This document shows positions 17,900 through 26,490 of a stretch of DNA of 64,000 bases, piece after piece. A model generated the notes under the pieces. It saw only the letters and a program-made list of their open reading frames with translations, made no database searches and was not told the DNA's origin. The stretch comes from Clostridiaceae bacterium (lineage in GTDB: Bacteria; Bacillota; Clostridia; Saccharofermentanales; Saccharofermentanaceae): the NCBI GenBank assembly GCA_012838315.1, contig DUPM01000003.1:1-64000 (forward strand), written 5' to 3'. The translations under genes and the position numbers were made by a program. Within the stretch, counting starts at the first letter, position 1; each line of letters begins with the position of its first letter.

Positions 17900-19435
17900 A
17901 TGCAAGACAAAAGTGAAGCGTCCAATATATCGAATGAAGAAGTGCAGGTTGATACACAGGAGCAGATGAGGATTCGCCTCGGAAAGCTCGATGATTTGAC
18001 CGAAGCGGGTCAGGATCCGTTTACGCAACTCAAATATGAGGTGACGCATCATTCAAAAGACATCGTAGATGGGTTTGAGGGCCTCGAAGACCAGGTTGTT
18101 TCTGTAGCTGGGCGTATTATGTCCAAGAGAGGCATGGGTAAAGTCAGTTTTGTGGATCTTCATGATCGCTTAGGGCGAATTCAATTATTCACAAAGATCG
18201 ACGAGATTGGTGTAGAAGCATATGAACGTTGGCAAAAACTGGATCTTGGCGACATTGTCGGCATCACAGGAGATGTGTTTCGCACGCGTACGGGAGAGAT
18301 ATCCATTCGCACGAAGTCATACACGTTGCTGTCTAAGGCACTTCGGCCATTGCCTGAAAAATTCCACGGCCTTAAGGATACTGAGACCCGATACAGACAA
18401 CGTTATATCGATTTGATTATTAATCCCGAGGTTAAGGATACATTCGAAAAGCGTTCACACATCATCAGGTCGATTCGCAACTATATGGATCAGTTGAATT
18501 TCATTGAGGTTGAGACGCCTATTTTGAATCCTATCGCCGGTGGGGCAACTGCTCGACCCTTCGTCACGCATCACAATACACTTGATATGGATATGTTTCT
18601 TCGAATTGCTCCGGAATTATATCTTAAGCGTTTAATTGTCGGTGGTTTTGAGCGCGTCTACGAGATAGGACGTCTTTTTCGCAATGAAGGGATGTCAGTT
18701 AAGCACAATCCCGAGTTTACGACGATTGAGATGTATCAGGCATATACGGATATGCAAGGCATGATGGATTTAGCGGAGAATCTATTGTCGACAGTTGCAA
18801 TGGATGTGTTGGGCACGACAGAACTCAATTATCAAGGCACAGAGATATCACTTGCTCCGCCGTTTCAGCGCTTTACGATGGAAGACGCAGTACTCAAGTT
18901 TACCGGAGTCGATTTTTCGCAAATCGAGACGGATGAGCAGGCTCGCGATGCTGCAATTCAAAAGGGCCTCGAGCCTTCTAAGGCTTCAACGCGTGGCGAC
19001 ATCCTTTATATGTTTTTTGATTTTTATTGCGAAGAGAAGTTGGTTTCTCCGACGTTCATTTCGGACTACCCGGTTGAGGTCTCTCCCTTATCCAAGAAAA
19101 ATCCGAGCAATCCCCGATACGCTGATCGCTTCGAATTATTTATCGGTGGAAGAGAGTATGCCAACGCGTATTCAGAGCTTAACGATCCAATTGATCAGCG
19201 TCGTCGTTTTGCCGACCAACTGAAAAAGCGTGATGCTGGCGATGATGAAGCGAATTTGCATGATGAAGATTTCTGCGTCGCACTTGAATACGGTATGCCT
19301 CCGACAGGCGGCATGGGTATCGGCATTGATCGATTGGTCATGTTGTTAACTGACAATGCTTCGATTCGTGACGTTCTTTTGTTCCCGACGATGCGACCGA
19401 TGCCCGGTTCGAATAGTCAAGCCGGAAGGCAGTAA
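17900..19435 (+). CDS. lysS: Lysyl-tRNA synthetase, class II
   Basis: 511 aa. The OB-fold anticodon domain (about 65-180) precedes the class II core: motif 1 near [21 protein letters not shown], motif 2 [23 protein letters not shown] and motif 3 [17 protein letters not shown]. These identify the LysS subgroup. It charges tRNA-Lys. There is no T-box in the short gap behind greA, so it probably relies on upstream promoters. The ATG follows AAAGGATC at a longer than usual spacing of about 12. Confidence 0.96.
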   Translation: MQDKSEASNISNEEVQVDTQEQMRIRLGKLDDLTEAGQDPFTQLKYEVTHHSKDIVDGFEGLEDQVVSVAGRIMSKRGMGKVSFVDLHDRLGRIQLFTKIDEIGVEAYERWQKLDLGDIVGITGDVFRTRTGEISIRTKSYTLLSKALRPLPEKFHGLKDTETRYRQRYIDLIINPEVKDTFEKRSHIIRSIRNYMDQLNFIEVETPILNPIAGGATARPFVTHHNTLDMDMFLRIAPELYLKRLIVGGFERVYEIGRLFRNEGMSVKHNPEFTTIEMYQAYTDMQGMMDLAENLLSTVAMDVLGTTELNYQGTEISLAPPFQRFTMEDAVLKFTGVDFSQIETDEQARDAAIQKGLEPSKASTRGDILYMFFDFYCEEKLVSPTFISDYPVEVSPLSKKNPSNPRYADRFELFIGGREYANAYSELNDPIDQRRRFADQLKKRDAGDDEANLHDEDFCVALEYGMPPTGGMGIGIDRLVMLLTDNASIRDVLLFPTMRPMPGSNSQAGRQ

Positions 19436-19445
19436 GTAGGGGATG

Positions 19446-20441
19446 ATGTCTGTGGATAATAAAGAAAAGAAGTTTGTTGTGCCGTCGTCTGATGAAATTC
19501 GCGAGATGGATCGAATATCCGCCTTGGTATTTTTCGGGTTGCGTGAAGATGCTACGGATTACCTTATCGAAGAAAAATATTGGCAGTACATTAAGCGATT
19601 CAGAGTAGATCGCAAAAGTAATGCAGATATCCTGGACCGCATCAACGCAGTATATCAAATTGCTTCGGGTAAAGAAGTCAGCACAACGGTTGACAGTGGT
19701 GTCCCGATTGATAAGAAAAAATTGGACATCAAGAACTACATATACTACTCATGGTGGAAATACGCTTTGGGCCTTTTGGCGGTTTTCGTGGCTTTCCTGA
19801 TTGTTAAGCAGGTCTTCTTCACGCCCGCGATTGATTTCCGGGTCGTTGCTTTGGGACACTTTCAGAACAGCGGAAGTTATATGGAAGATTTAGCAACAGA
19901 GCGATTGGAATACAAGAATCCTTTTATAGGTGTGGCAGACATAATTGCTGATAACTCTGAACAGGCGGATGGCTATTCTCAATATGGAACGCTGGCGGCT
20001 TCGGCATTTTTATCGACCGGTGCGGAAGTAATCATTACGGACAGCAAAACGACATTGTCTTTTCTGGCGTATATGTTGCCTATGGACGATTTCTATGCTC
20101 GACTTGAAGCGGAATTATCTGAGGAACAGCTTAGTCGCATAGTGCCAATTTACTATTCTCTTGATGATCATTATGAACACATGAAGCGTATCGATCAGAA
20201 CCATTCCGAAGATGAAGTCTTGCCAGAGCCGGGTTCAGACGTTAAGCATATTTACGGCATCCTGATTCAAGATGCTGAGTTCATTCGCTCGGTCGGGTTT
20301 GACAATCGCTGGAGAAGCCAACAGCCTTCTTTGGTTTTATCTTTCTCCAATTCAGAAAGTAGTCGAGCAGATGCTGAGGAATTCATTTACAGCATTATTT
20401 CTGATTATATTAACGATGCATTGGTAGATTCCGCAGCTTAA
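19446..20441 (+). CDS. Single-pass membrane protein with J-domain-like N-terminus, unknown function
   Basis: 331 aa. Residues about 25-75 (ALVFFGLREDATDYLIEEKYWQ, then ILDRINAVYQIASG) resemble helices of a DnaJ J-domain, but the HPD motif that activates DnaK is absent; that position reads RVDRK. A positively flanked helix (YALGLLAVFVAFLIVKQVFF, about 107-126) follows, and the last 200 residues should lie outside the membrane. Those contain no motif I recognise. The ATG at 19446 was preferred over 19443 because of the spacing to AGTAGGGG. It starts 10 bases after lysS and is probably in that operon. Confidence 0.75.
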   Translation: MSVDNKEKKFVVPSSDEIREMDRISALVFFGLREDATDYLIEEKYWQYIKRFRVDRKSNADILDRINAVYQIASGKEVSTTVDSGVPIDKKKLDIKNYIYYSWWKYALGLLAVFVAFLIVKQVFFTPAIDFRVVALGHFQNSGSYMEDLATERLEYKNPFIGVADIIADNSEQADGYSQYGTLAASAFLSTGAEVIITDSKTTLSFLAYMLPMDDFYARLEAELSEEQLSRIVPIYYSLDDHYEHMKRIDQNHSEDEVLPEPGSDVKHIYGILIQDAEFIRSVGFDNRWRSQQPSLVLSFSNSESSRADAEEFIYSIISDYINDALVDSAA

Positions 20442-20456
20442 AATGGCTGGAAATCG

Positions 20457-21179
20457 TTATTTCATATCCAGAAGTTTTTGTAATTCTGCTGTTTCAAGTT
20501 CGCGTATTTCTCCCGGGTTCTGGGTCGAATTTAGCCGAATTCCTGCGAAATCTTCCCGGTGTAGCGCCAATACAGGGCGATTGATTTGCGCCATCATGCG
20601 TTTGATTTGGTGCGTCTTTCCTTCGGTTATTGTAACTCGACACTGCGAACCGGAAAGCGGCTCGAGTATTGCCGGAGATAACTTTGCTATTTCTCCGGGG
20701 ATATCGGATAGTGTCATACCTTTTGAAAAAAGTAATACTTCGTCATTTCCGGTCGGAAGTCCGGAATGCGTGACTAAATATGTCTTGGGCTTTAGATTTT
20801 TTGGGCTGGTGAGTCGATGTGATAACTCGCCATCATTAGTGAGCAATAAGACACCGGTTGTATGGAAATCCAGTCGCCCGACAGGAGAAATACTTCTGTG
20901 CCTAAAAACTTCCGGGATGAATTCAGCGACTGTCGGAAGTCTTGAATCGCTTAACGCAGTAAGATAACCATCGGGCTTGTTCAGGCATAGATAGATGTGT
21001 CGGCGAAAACAAATCGGATTTCCCTCTGCCGTAATAAATTGAATATCAGATTCGGCTATATTGACACTCGAATCGGTCAATACATTTCCGCTCAAACATA
21101 CAACCCCGCGCTTAATCAGAGCCTTGACTTGGGTGCGTGTTCCATATCCGGAGCTGGATAATAAACGATCTAATCTCAT
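20457..21179 (-). CDS. Pseudouridine synthase, RsuA/RluB family
   Basis: 240 aa. An S4 RNA-binding domain (MRLDRLLSSSGYGTRTQVKALI, 1-60) is followed by the catalytic core with PVGRLDFHTTGVLLLTNDG, where Asp of GRLD is the catalytic residue, and KTYLVTHSG. The family isomerises a uridine in 16S or 23S rRNA; which one is not certain, though length fits RsuA. It is convergent with the preceding gene, only 15 bases apart. There is no ribosome site before the ATG, and the -10 box lies 7 bases upstream, which suggests a leaderless mRNA. Confidence 0.9.
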   Translation of the reverse strand: MRLDRLLSSSGYGTRTQVKALIKRGVVCLSGNVLTDSSVNIAESDIQFITAEGNPICFRRHIYLCLNKPDGYLTALSDSRLPTVAEFIPEVFRHRSISPVGRLDFHTTGVLLLTNDGELSHRLTSPKNLKPKTYLVTHSGLPTGNDEVLLFSKGMTLSDIPGEIAKLSPAILEPLSGSQCRVTITEGKTHQIKRMMAQINRPVLALHREDFAGIRLNSTQNPGEIRELETAELQKLLDMK

Positions 21180-21185
21180 GTACGC

Positions 21186-21213
21186 ATTATAACAAAAAGA
21201 TAGCCGTGATGAA
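21186..21213 (-). promoter_or_regulatory. Extended -10 promoter at the start codon of the pseudouridine synthase
   Basis: On the minus strand TTCATC (21213-21208), 16 bp, TATAAT (21191-21186) with a TGt extension. The expected start point, about 7 bases on, falls on the A of the ATG at 21179. Confidence 0.55.
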
Positions 21214-21222
21214 TAAACGGTT

Positions 21223-21243
21223 GAGAATTGTGCTATAATTCTC
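21223..21243 (+). promoter_or_regulatory. Extended -10 promoter inside an inverted repeat, before the Smr gene
   Basis: GAGAATT (21223-21229) and AATTCTC (21237-21243) flank a 7-base centre. TATAAT (21234-21239) with TGc extension lies within this repeat, so a repressor bound here would cover the -10 box. It is about 120 bases before the Smr-domain gene. Confidence 0.45.
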
Positions 21244-21361
21244 TTGTAAGCATATTTCGTTCAAGATGTTATCGTTGTCTTGTAGCCATTTTCTAAGGTC
21301 GTGACATAATAACGTGCCGGGTCAATTCGCTCTTGCAACAACATAGAAAATAGGGGGATTT

Positions 21362-21706
21362 GTGGCAGCCAGTATAATTAATATCGAAGAGGGTATGCCG
21401 GTCGTTGAGACCGCAATGAAGAAGCTTCGCTTCGAGTTGAATACCATGCGTAGAATTGGAATCAGCCAGGTGAAGATTATCCATGGATATGGCTCGTCAG
21501 GAGAAGGCGGTTCGCTTAAATTTGCGGCTTTGGATTGTCTCAAAGACATGCTTCAAGCAGGCAAAATCAAGGCGTTTTGTCCGGGGGAGCAATTTGGACC
21601 TTTTGAGAAGGCCGGAAGAGCCATTGTGGAAATATGTCCGGCATTCAGATCCGATCCTGATTGGGCCAGGGGCAACGATGGAATAACGGTTGTTATTCTT
21701 CGCTAA
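21362..21706 (+). CDS. Smr-domain protein (MutS2 C-terminal-like), stand-alone
   Basis: 114 aa, GTG start after AGGGGG. It is essentially one Smr domain: GMPVVETAMKKLRFELNTM, the hallmark IIHGYGSSGEGGSLK, and an acidic-aromatic end. The canonical N-terminal DxH motif of Smr nucleases is not apparent (the start reads INIEEGMPV), so nuclease activity is uncertain. Small Smr proteins act on branched DNA or on mRNA of stalled ribosomes. It stands alone between two terminators or promoters. Confidence 0.82.
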   Translation: MAASIINIEEGMPVVETAMKKLRFELNTMRRIGISQVKIIHGYGSSGEGGSLKFAALDCLKDMLQAGKIKAFCPGEQFGPFEKAGRAIVEICPAFRSDPDWARGNDGITVVILR

Positions 21707-21738
21707 ATTTTCCTTCGTAATAATTTATAGCAATTGAT

Positions 21739-21790
21739 AAAACCTCCAACGGCTGAACACTCGAGTTCGATGTTGGGGGTTTATTGTTTT
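21739..21790 (+). terminator. Terminator after the Smr gene
   Basis: AACCTCCAAC (21741-21750) pairs with GTTGGGGGTT (21772-21781), a 10-bp stem with one or two G-T pairs, followed by the T-rich TATTGTTTTT. It separates the Smr gene from the pst operon. Confidence 0.7.
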
Positions 21791-21867
21791 TCATATCGAT
21801 TTTACACGAATTTTACAAAGTTTTATTCACCCATAACAATTGAATATCGACTCATTGATACTATAAA
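21790..21867 (+). promoter_or_regulatory. Pho box and promoter of the pst-pho operon
   Basis: Hexamers in exact 11-bp phase read TTCATA (21790), TTTACA (21801), TTTACA (21812) and TTATTC (21823). TT(A/T)ACA repeats with 5-base spacers are the PhoP binding pattern of Bacillus. A promoter follows at once: TTGAAT (21840-21845), 16 bp, TATAAA (21862-21867). The start point would be near 21874, just before the pstS ribosome site. Confidence 0.7.
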
Positions 21868-21889
21868 TTTGAGTATGGGAGGTGTCCTA

Positions 21890-22741
21890 TTGGGTAAACG
21901 GTATATAGTATTTTTTTGGGCGGCTGTCATATCCTTTTCGATACTAATTTCCGGATGTATGGAAATTTCTCTGGTTGATGATGTCGGGGGAGATGCTTCA
22001 ATACTGTCAGGCACCTTGACGCTCACCGGCTCCACTTCAATGGCGGATGTTTCAAATGCTCTGTCAGAGTCATTTATGATTCGTTATCCAAATGTCACCA
22101 TTACGGTCGGTGGTAACGGTTCCGGAGAAGGTGCCATTTCTGTTCGCAATGGGACCGCTCAGATTGGGCTCCTATCAAGGTCACTCAAGGATGCCGAACG
22201 CCCTACGGACTTCGATGTCAACATAATCGGATATGATGGTGTGGTTATCATTGTTCACCAAGACTGCCCGATCGATTCTATTTCTATTCATGATTTGGCG
22301 GACATATTTTCCGGCAAAATCAATTCATGGTCGGAATTCGGTGGACAAGAAACGATGATTCAACGCATTGGGCGCGAAGCGGCTTCTGGCACGCGGTCAG
22401 CGTTCGAAGACATTCTGGGTATTCCAGATGAATCACAATACGAAGAGGAACAGAATTCAACCGGAAACATTAAACAGTCGGTGGCAAGCAACCCCGATGC
22501 GATTGGATACATATCATTATCCGCGGTGGATGACACTGTAAAAGTTCTAGCTGTAGACGGTGTATTACCGAGTGAAGACACGATACTTAGCAACGAATAT
22601 AAGTTGATTCGTCCATTTTTGATGATTACAGATATTTCGACAAATGACCGTCTGACGGAAGAGTTTTTGAAATTTGTTTACTCGGAGGAGGGCATGAGCA
22701 TCATCTCGGATGACGGCATTGTGCCCAGTAAAAAGTTATGA
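21890..22741 (+). CDS. pstS: Phosphate ABC transporter substrate-binding lipoprotein
   Basis: 283 aa from the TTG at 21890, chosen for GGGAGGTG 6 bases upstream and because it yields a compact lipoprotein signal ending in the lipobox LISGC. The phosphate pocket motif is clear: LTGSTSMADVSNALS near the start, GGNGSGEGAISV, and REAASGTRSAFEDI. It binds inorganic phosphate outside the membrane and passes it to PstC-PstA. Its stop overlaps pstC (ATGA). The upstream Pho box makes it the first gene of a phosphate-starvation operon. Confidence 0.93.
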   Translation: MGKRYIVFFWAAVISFSILISGCMEISLVDDVGGDASILSGTLTLTGSTSMADVSNALSESFMIRYPNVTITVGGNGSGEGAISVRNGTAQIGLLSRSLKDAERPTDFDVNIIGYDGVVIIVHQDCPIDSISIHDLADIFSGKINSWSEFGGQETMIQRIGREAASGTRSAFEDILGIPDESQYEEEQNSTGNIKQSVASNPDAIGYISLSAVDDTVKVLAVDGVLPSEDTILSNEYKLIRPFLMITDISTNDRLTEEFLKFVYSEEGMSIISDDGIVPSKKL

Positions 22742-24135
22742 CATTGGGAAAGAGAGATTTGGCACCCCATAATGAGCTCAGCAGGAAATCGCAATGCCTG
22801 CTTTCGTCACGACAATCAATGGCGGATCGCTTGCTAAAGTATATCATTCCAATGTTGACGCTGTTTTCCTTGGTCGCGTATAGCATGCCGTATCTTCGAA
22901 TAGATATCGGCACAAAAAGCGTCGAACTCTCAGCGCTCATGATAGTTATTGCAAATATCCGAGTATCAGTCGAGTATCTTCTCGTCTTTCCTGTGCTGTT
23001 TCGAGCGATTATTATCATATCTCCATTACTGATGATCAGTGCGTGTATTGTTTCATTTTTTCTCAAAAAACACATCATAGCATCGATATTGTCCATCAGT
23101 GCGCTCATGTGTCAGATTATTGCTTCCCTTTATTCATCGGAAATCGCGAAAAGTCTTGTCGCCAATGGTATTGGGCGCCCTGAAGTATCAATGAAATACG
23201 GTTGGTTTGTATTTATTTTTTTGACCGTTGTGCTCTCCCTTTCTGTCTTGGCTCAGGAAGGCCTGGAAAAAGCGGCCGAGCAGGTTTTTCAGTTTACAGC
23301 ATTAGTTTCGGTTGGCATTGTTGTTATCATGACGGTATACATGTTTGCGTACGGAACCCCTGCAATAGCAGAAATAGGGCTGATTGATTTCCTGTTGGGA
23401 AAAGAATGGCGCCCCACCGCAGGCGAGCCGGAGTTCGGCATATTATATATGATTCTTGCCACTATTTTCGGATGCGTCGGAGCCATTGCGATCGGTGTCC
23501 CGGTAGGACTTTTTACTGCCGTCTTTTTGGCGGAAGTCGCTCCGAAAAAATTGGGAGATGTCATACGGCCTGCAGTCGATCTGTTGGCGGGAATACCCTC
23601 TGTTATCTACGGATTTATTGGTATGAAAATACTCGTGCCCGTTATTCGTGAACTGAGCATTCGATTTGGAATTAATACGACCGGATCCGGCCTTGCTGCA
23701 GTGATTATCGTCTTGGCTGTAATGATATTGCCGACAATAATTCGAGTCACAGAGACGACGCTTCGCAGCGTTCCTCGCTCCTATACCGAGGCGGCTTTGG
23801 CGCTCGGGAATACCAAGATATCAACAATTTTCTCAATTCAGATCCCTGCTGCAAGATCAGGCATACTTGCCGGAGTGATTTTAGGTGTCGGACGTGCTAT
23901 CGGTGAAACGATGGCGGTTATCATGGTGGCAGGAAATATTGTCAAGTTCCCGACTCTGTTTTCGTCAGTTCGACCGATGACCGCAGGTATCGCCTTTGAA
24001 ATGGGATATGCCGAAGCGGGACTTCATCGTCAGTCGTTGTTCGGGATCGGTTTGGTTTTGTTCGTTTTTATTATGATTGTAAACGTCAGTTTTTCATATA
24101 TTTCAAAGAAGGGTGGATTCACCGGTGAGAATTAA
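22738..24135 (+). CDS. pstC: Phosphate ABC transporter permease PstC with N-terminal membrane extension
   Basis: 465 aa, whereas PstC is usually about 300. The canonical part starts near residue 178 (KAAEQVFQFTALVSVGIVVI) and carries the permease loop EAALALGNTKISTIF plus GILAGVILGVGRAIGETMAVIM, the PstC signature. The extra 175 residues hold three or four hydrophobic segments (about 34-52, 80-108, 112-132, 152-170) unrelated to any domain I recognise. The frame is continuous and overlaps pstS by ATGA, so this is not a misjoined upstream gene. With PstA it forms the phosphate channel. Confidence 0.9.
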   Translation: MTLGKRDLAPHNELSRKSQCLLSSRQSMADRLLKYIIPMLTLFSLVAYSMPYLRIDIGTKSVELSALMIVIANIRVSVEYLLVFPVLFRAIIIISPLLMISACIVSFFLKKHIIASILSISALMCQIIASLYSSEIAKSLVANGIGRPEVSMKYGWFVFIFLTVVLSLSVLAQEGLEKAAEQVFQFTALVSVGIVVIMTVYMFAYGTPAIAEIGLIDFLLGKEWRPTAGEPEFGILYMILATIFGCVGAIAIGVPVGLFTAVFLAEVAPKKLGDVIRPAVDLLAGIPSVIYGFIGMKILVPVIRELSIRFGINTTGSGLAAVIIVLAVMILPTIIRVTETTLRSVPRSYTEAALALGNTKISTIFSIQIPAARSGILAGVILGVGRAIGETMAVIMVAGNIVKFPTLFSSVRPMTAGIAFEMGYAEAGLHRQSLFGIGLVLFVFIMIVNVSFSYISKKGGFTGEN

Positions 24136-24997
24136 GAAAAAGGACGCCGCTTTATTGGTGCTGATTTGGTCATCGGCCATTCTGACATTAACGATACTGG
24201 TGGGTATCATTGGATATGTCTTACTTAACGGATTGCCGCACATGAGCTTATCGTTTTTGACCTCTACATACTCTGCGGTTAAAGGCGGAAGCAAGGGCGT
24301 ACTGCCCATGATCATTAATACGCTATACATTGTTCTCATTAGCCTGTTGCTTGCAGTGCCGCTTTGCCTTTGCGGCGCAATATATATGACACAATACGCA
24401 AGGCAAGGTCGATTAGTGCATGCCATCCGATTCGCCACTGAAGTTTTATCCGGAATACCGTCAATTATCTTCGGACTTTTCGGATATGCTGTTTTTGTGG
24501 TGCTGTTCCAATTTAAGTTATCCATTTTGTCAGGAAGCTTGACGATGATGATTTGCATTTTGCCGATCATCATGCGAACGACTGAGGAGTCATTGTTATC
24601 TGTTCCGAGTATGTATAAGGAGGCCGGGCTGGCTTTGGGTGCCGGAAAACTTCGAGTAACGATGGGCGTTGTGCTACCCAATGCTTTGCCGGGCATACTG
24701 ACAGGTATTATCTTAGCGATGGGTCGAATCGTCGGGGAAACGGCGGCTTTACTTTTTACCGTCGGTGTTTCGGGCAATTTTCTACCTAAGGGTGACAATT
24801 TTATTGACGCGACGTTTGGGCATATTTTCGAGCAAGGAAATACTCTTGCGCTACACTTGTACAATTCAGCGATGAACGGTAAAGATCCCGTTGCAGTTCC
24901 CTTTGCTACGGCGGCGGTTCTTATCATACTGATATTTATACTCAATCGGTTGGCAGATCTGGTTTATCGAAGGCTGAATCGTTTTGGAGACAGATAA
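24113..24997 (+). CDS. pstA: Phosphate ABC transporter permease PstA
   Basis: About 294 aa, six membrane helices. The inner permease loop EAGLALGAGKLRVTMGVVLPNALPGILTGIILAMGR and GETAALLFTVG are typical of PstA. Two GTG codons, 24113 and 24125, are possible starts. The second has GGGTGG at good spacing, so the protein may be four residues shorter. It overlaps the end of pstC. Partner of PstC in the phosphate channel; PstB follows 51 bases later. Confidence 0.93.
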   Translation: MDSPVRIKKKDAALLVLIWSSAILTLTILVGIIGYVLLNGLPHMSLSFLTSTYSAVKGGSKGVLPMIINTLYIVLISLLLAVPLCLCGAIYMTQYARQGRLVHAIRFATEVLSGIPSIIFGLFGYAVFVVLFQFKLSILSGSLTMMICILPIIMRTTEESLLSVPSMYKEAGLALGAGKLRVTMGVVLPNALPGILTGIILAMGRIVGETAALLFTVGVSGNFLPKGDNFIDATFGHIFEQGNTLALHLYNSAMNGKDPVAVPFATAAVLIILIFILNRLADLVYRRLNRFGDR

Positions 24998-25048
24998 TAG
25001 CAACCCCTCCGCATAGGCGTGATTACAGAATGAAAGTGAGAATACTAC

Positions 25049-25807
25049 ATGAATGAAAGCAAGATAAAAATACAAAAACTAGATTTGTTCTACGGCGATT
25101 TTCAGGCGCTAAAAAATGTGAACATGGATATAGCATCAAATGAAATCACTGCATTTATCGGACCATCTGGGTGTGGGAAATCGACTTGTATCAAGTCCAT
25201 TAACCGAATGAACGATCTTGTCTTTAATTGTCGGATTACCGGAAAAGTTCTCATCGATGATTGCGACGTCTATGACAAAAGCTGTGATGTGACTGCCCTC
25301 AGAAAGCGCGCTGGAATGGTGTTTCAAAAACCCAATCCGTTTCCAATGAGTATATACGACAACATCGCTTATGGACCACGCGTCCACGGCATTAAGAATA
25401 AGACGGAATTGGATGACATTGTCGAAAAGTCCCTTCGAGACGCGGCACTATGGGATGAGGTCAAAGACCGCTTAAAGCGCTCAGCACTCGGTATTTCCGG
25501 AGGTCAGCAGCAACGTCTTTGCATTGCAAGAGCATTGGCCGTTGAACCGGATATTCTGTTAATGGATGAACCCACATCGGCGCTTGATCCGATATCAACA
25601 CTCAAGATTGAAGATTTGATGTATGATCTTAAAAAGAAATATACTGTTGTTATCGTGACACATAACATGCAGCAAGCGGTTCGTATATCCGACAAGACTG
25701 CATTTTTTCTCATGGGTGAAGTCATTGAGTATTCAAACACGATAGACATTTTCAATAACCCGGCGAATAAGAAGACAGAAGAATATGTTACAGGTCGATT
25801 TGGCTGA
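25049..25807 (+). CDS. pstB: Phosphate ABC transporter ATPase
   Basis: 252 aa. Walker [10 protein letters not shown] near 38, then NRMNDL, a PstB hallmark just after it. [20 protein letters not shown] is the PstB Q-loop region; signature [15 protein letters not shown], Walker [14 protein letters not shown] and switch His in VTHNMQQA follow. It drives phosphate import through PstC-PstA. The ribosome site is weak (GTGAGA), so translation may be lower than that of pstS. Confidence 0.96.
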   Translation: MNESKIKIQKLDLFYGDFQALKNVNMDIASNEITAFIGPSGCGKSTCIKSINRMNDLVFNCRITGKVLIDDCDVYDKSCDVTALRKRAGMVFQKPNPFPMSIYDNIAYGPRVHGIKNKTELDDIVEKSLRDAALWDEVKDRLKRSALGISGGQQQRLCIARALAVEPDILLMDEPTSALDPISTLKIEDLMYDLKKKYTVVIVTHNMQQAVRISDKTAFFLMGEVIEYSNTIDIFNNPANKKTEEYVTGRFG

Positions 25808-25830
25808 TTGCGGAATAAAGGAGAGCGATT

Positions 25831-26490
25831 ATGGTGGTACGAGAAGAGTTTGAAAAAGAACTGATTAAAATTCACGAGATGATTATTCGAATGGGAGCGG
25901 CGACGCAACAATCGATTTCCGATGCGGTTCAATCGTTGGTCGATTTTGATGTCGAGATGGCTGAAAAAGTCATTGCCAATGATGATGTCATTGACGACAT
26001 GGAAAGAGATATTGATAGGGCTTGTTTGCAAATGATTGTGCGTCAACAGCCTGTGGCAGCGGATCTTCGTGATGCGATTTCGACACTGAAGCTCATAATG
26101 GATTTAGAGCGTATTGCCGACCATGCTTCAGATATTTGTGAAAAGGTTCTTTTACTTCAAGATTATAAAGATACGATGGTTATTCCGGCGGACGTCATTC
26201 GCATGTCGGATTATGCGAAAATTATGATCAAGTCTGCGCTTGAGTCTTATGTTTCGAAAAATGAGGAAGTCGCCCAAACCGTGGTACACATGGATGATAA
26301 GGTGGATGCTCTGTATGATAAAATTAAAGAGTATTTAATCAAAAGAATGCGCCAGGAAACGGAGTCAATCGAGCCGCTGATTGAGCTTCTTTTGATTTGT
26401 AAGTATTTTGAGCGAATTTCCGATCATGCACAGAATGTAGCGGAGTGGGTTATCTTTTATATCAGAGGACGGAGGCCGGAAGAAAAATGA
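25831..26490 (+). CDS. phoU: Phosphate signalling protein PhoU
   Basis: 219 aa, all helical: two repeats of a three-helix bundle with the metal-binding E-x3-D patterns (ANDDVIDDMERDID and HMDDKVDALYDKIKE). Also LERIADHASDICE and its second copy FERISDHAQNVAEW mark the family. PhoU links the Pst transporter to the PhoR kinase and restrains phosphate uptake. AAAGGAG precedes the ATG. It overlaps the phoP start as ATGA. Confidence 0.95.
   Translation: MVVREEFEKELIKIHEMIIRMGAATQQSISDAVQSLVDFDVEMAEKVIANDDVIDDMERDIDRACLQMIVRQQPVAADLRDAISTLKLIMDLERIADHASDICEKVLLLQDYKDTMVIPADVIRMSDYAKIMIKSALESYVSKNEEVAQTVVHMDDKVDALYDKIKEYLIKRMRQETESIEPLIELLLICKYFERISDHAQNVAEWVIFYIRGRRPEEK

Noticed and set aside
24103-24945. 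280-residue open frame antisense to pstA
   Set aside because: It is a mirror of the pstA gene with no ribosome site and no recognisable motif. Codon bias of the sense strand explains it.
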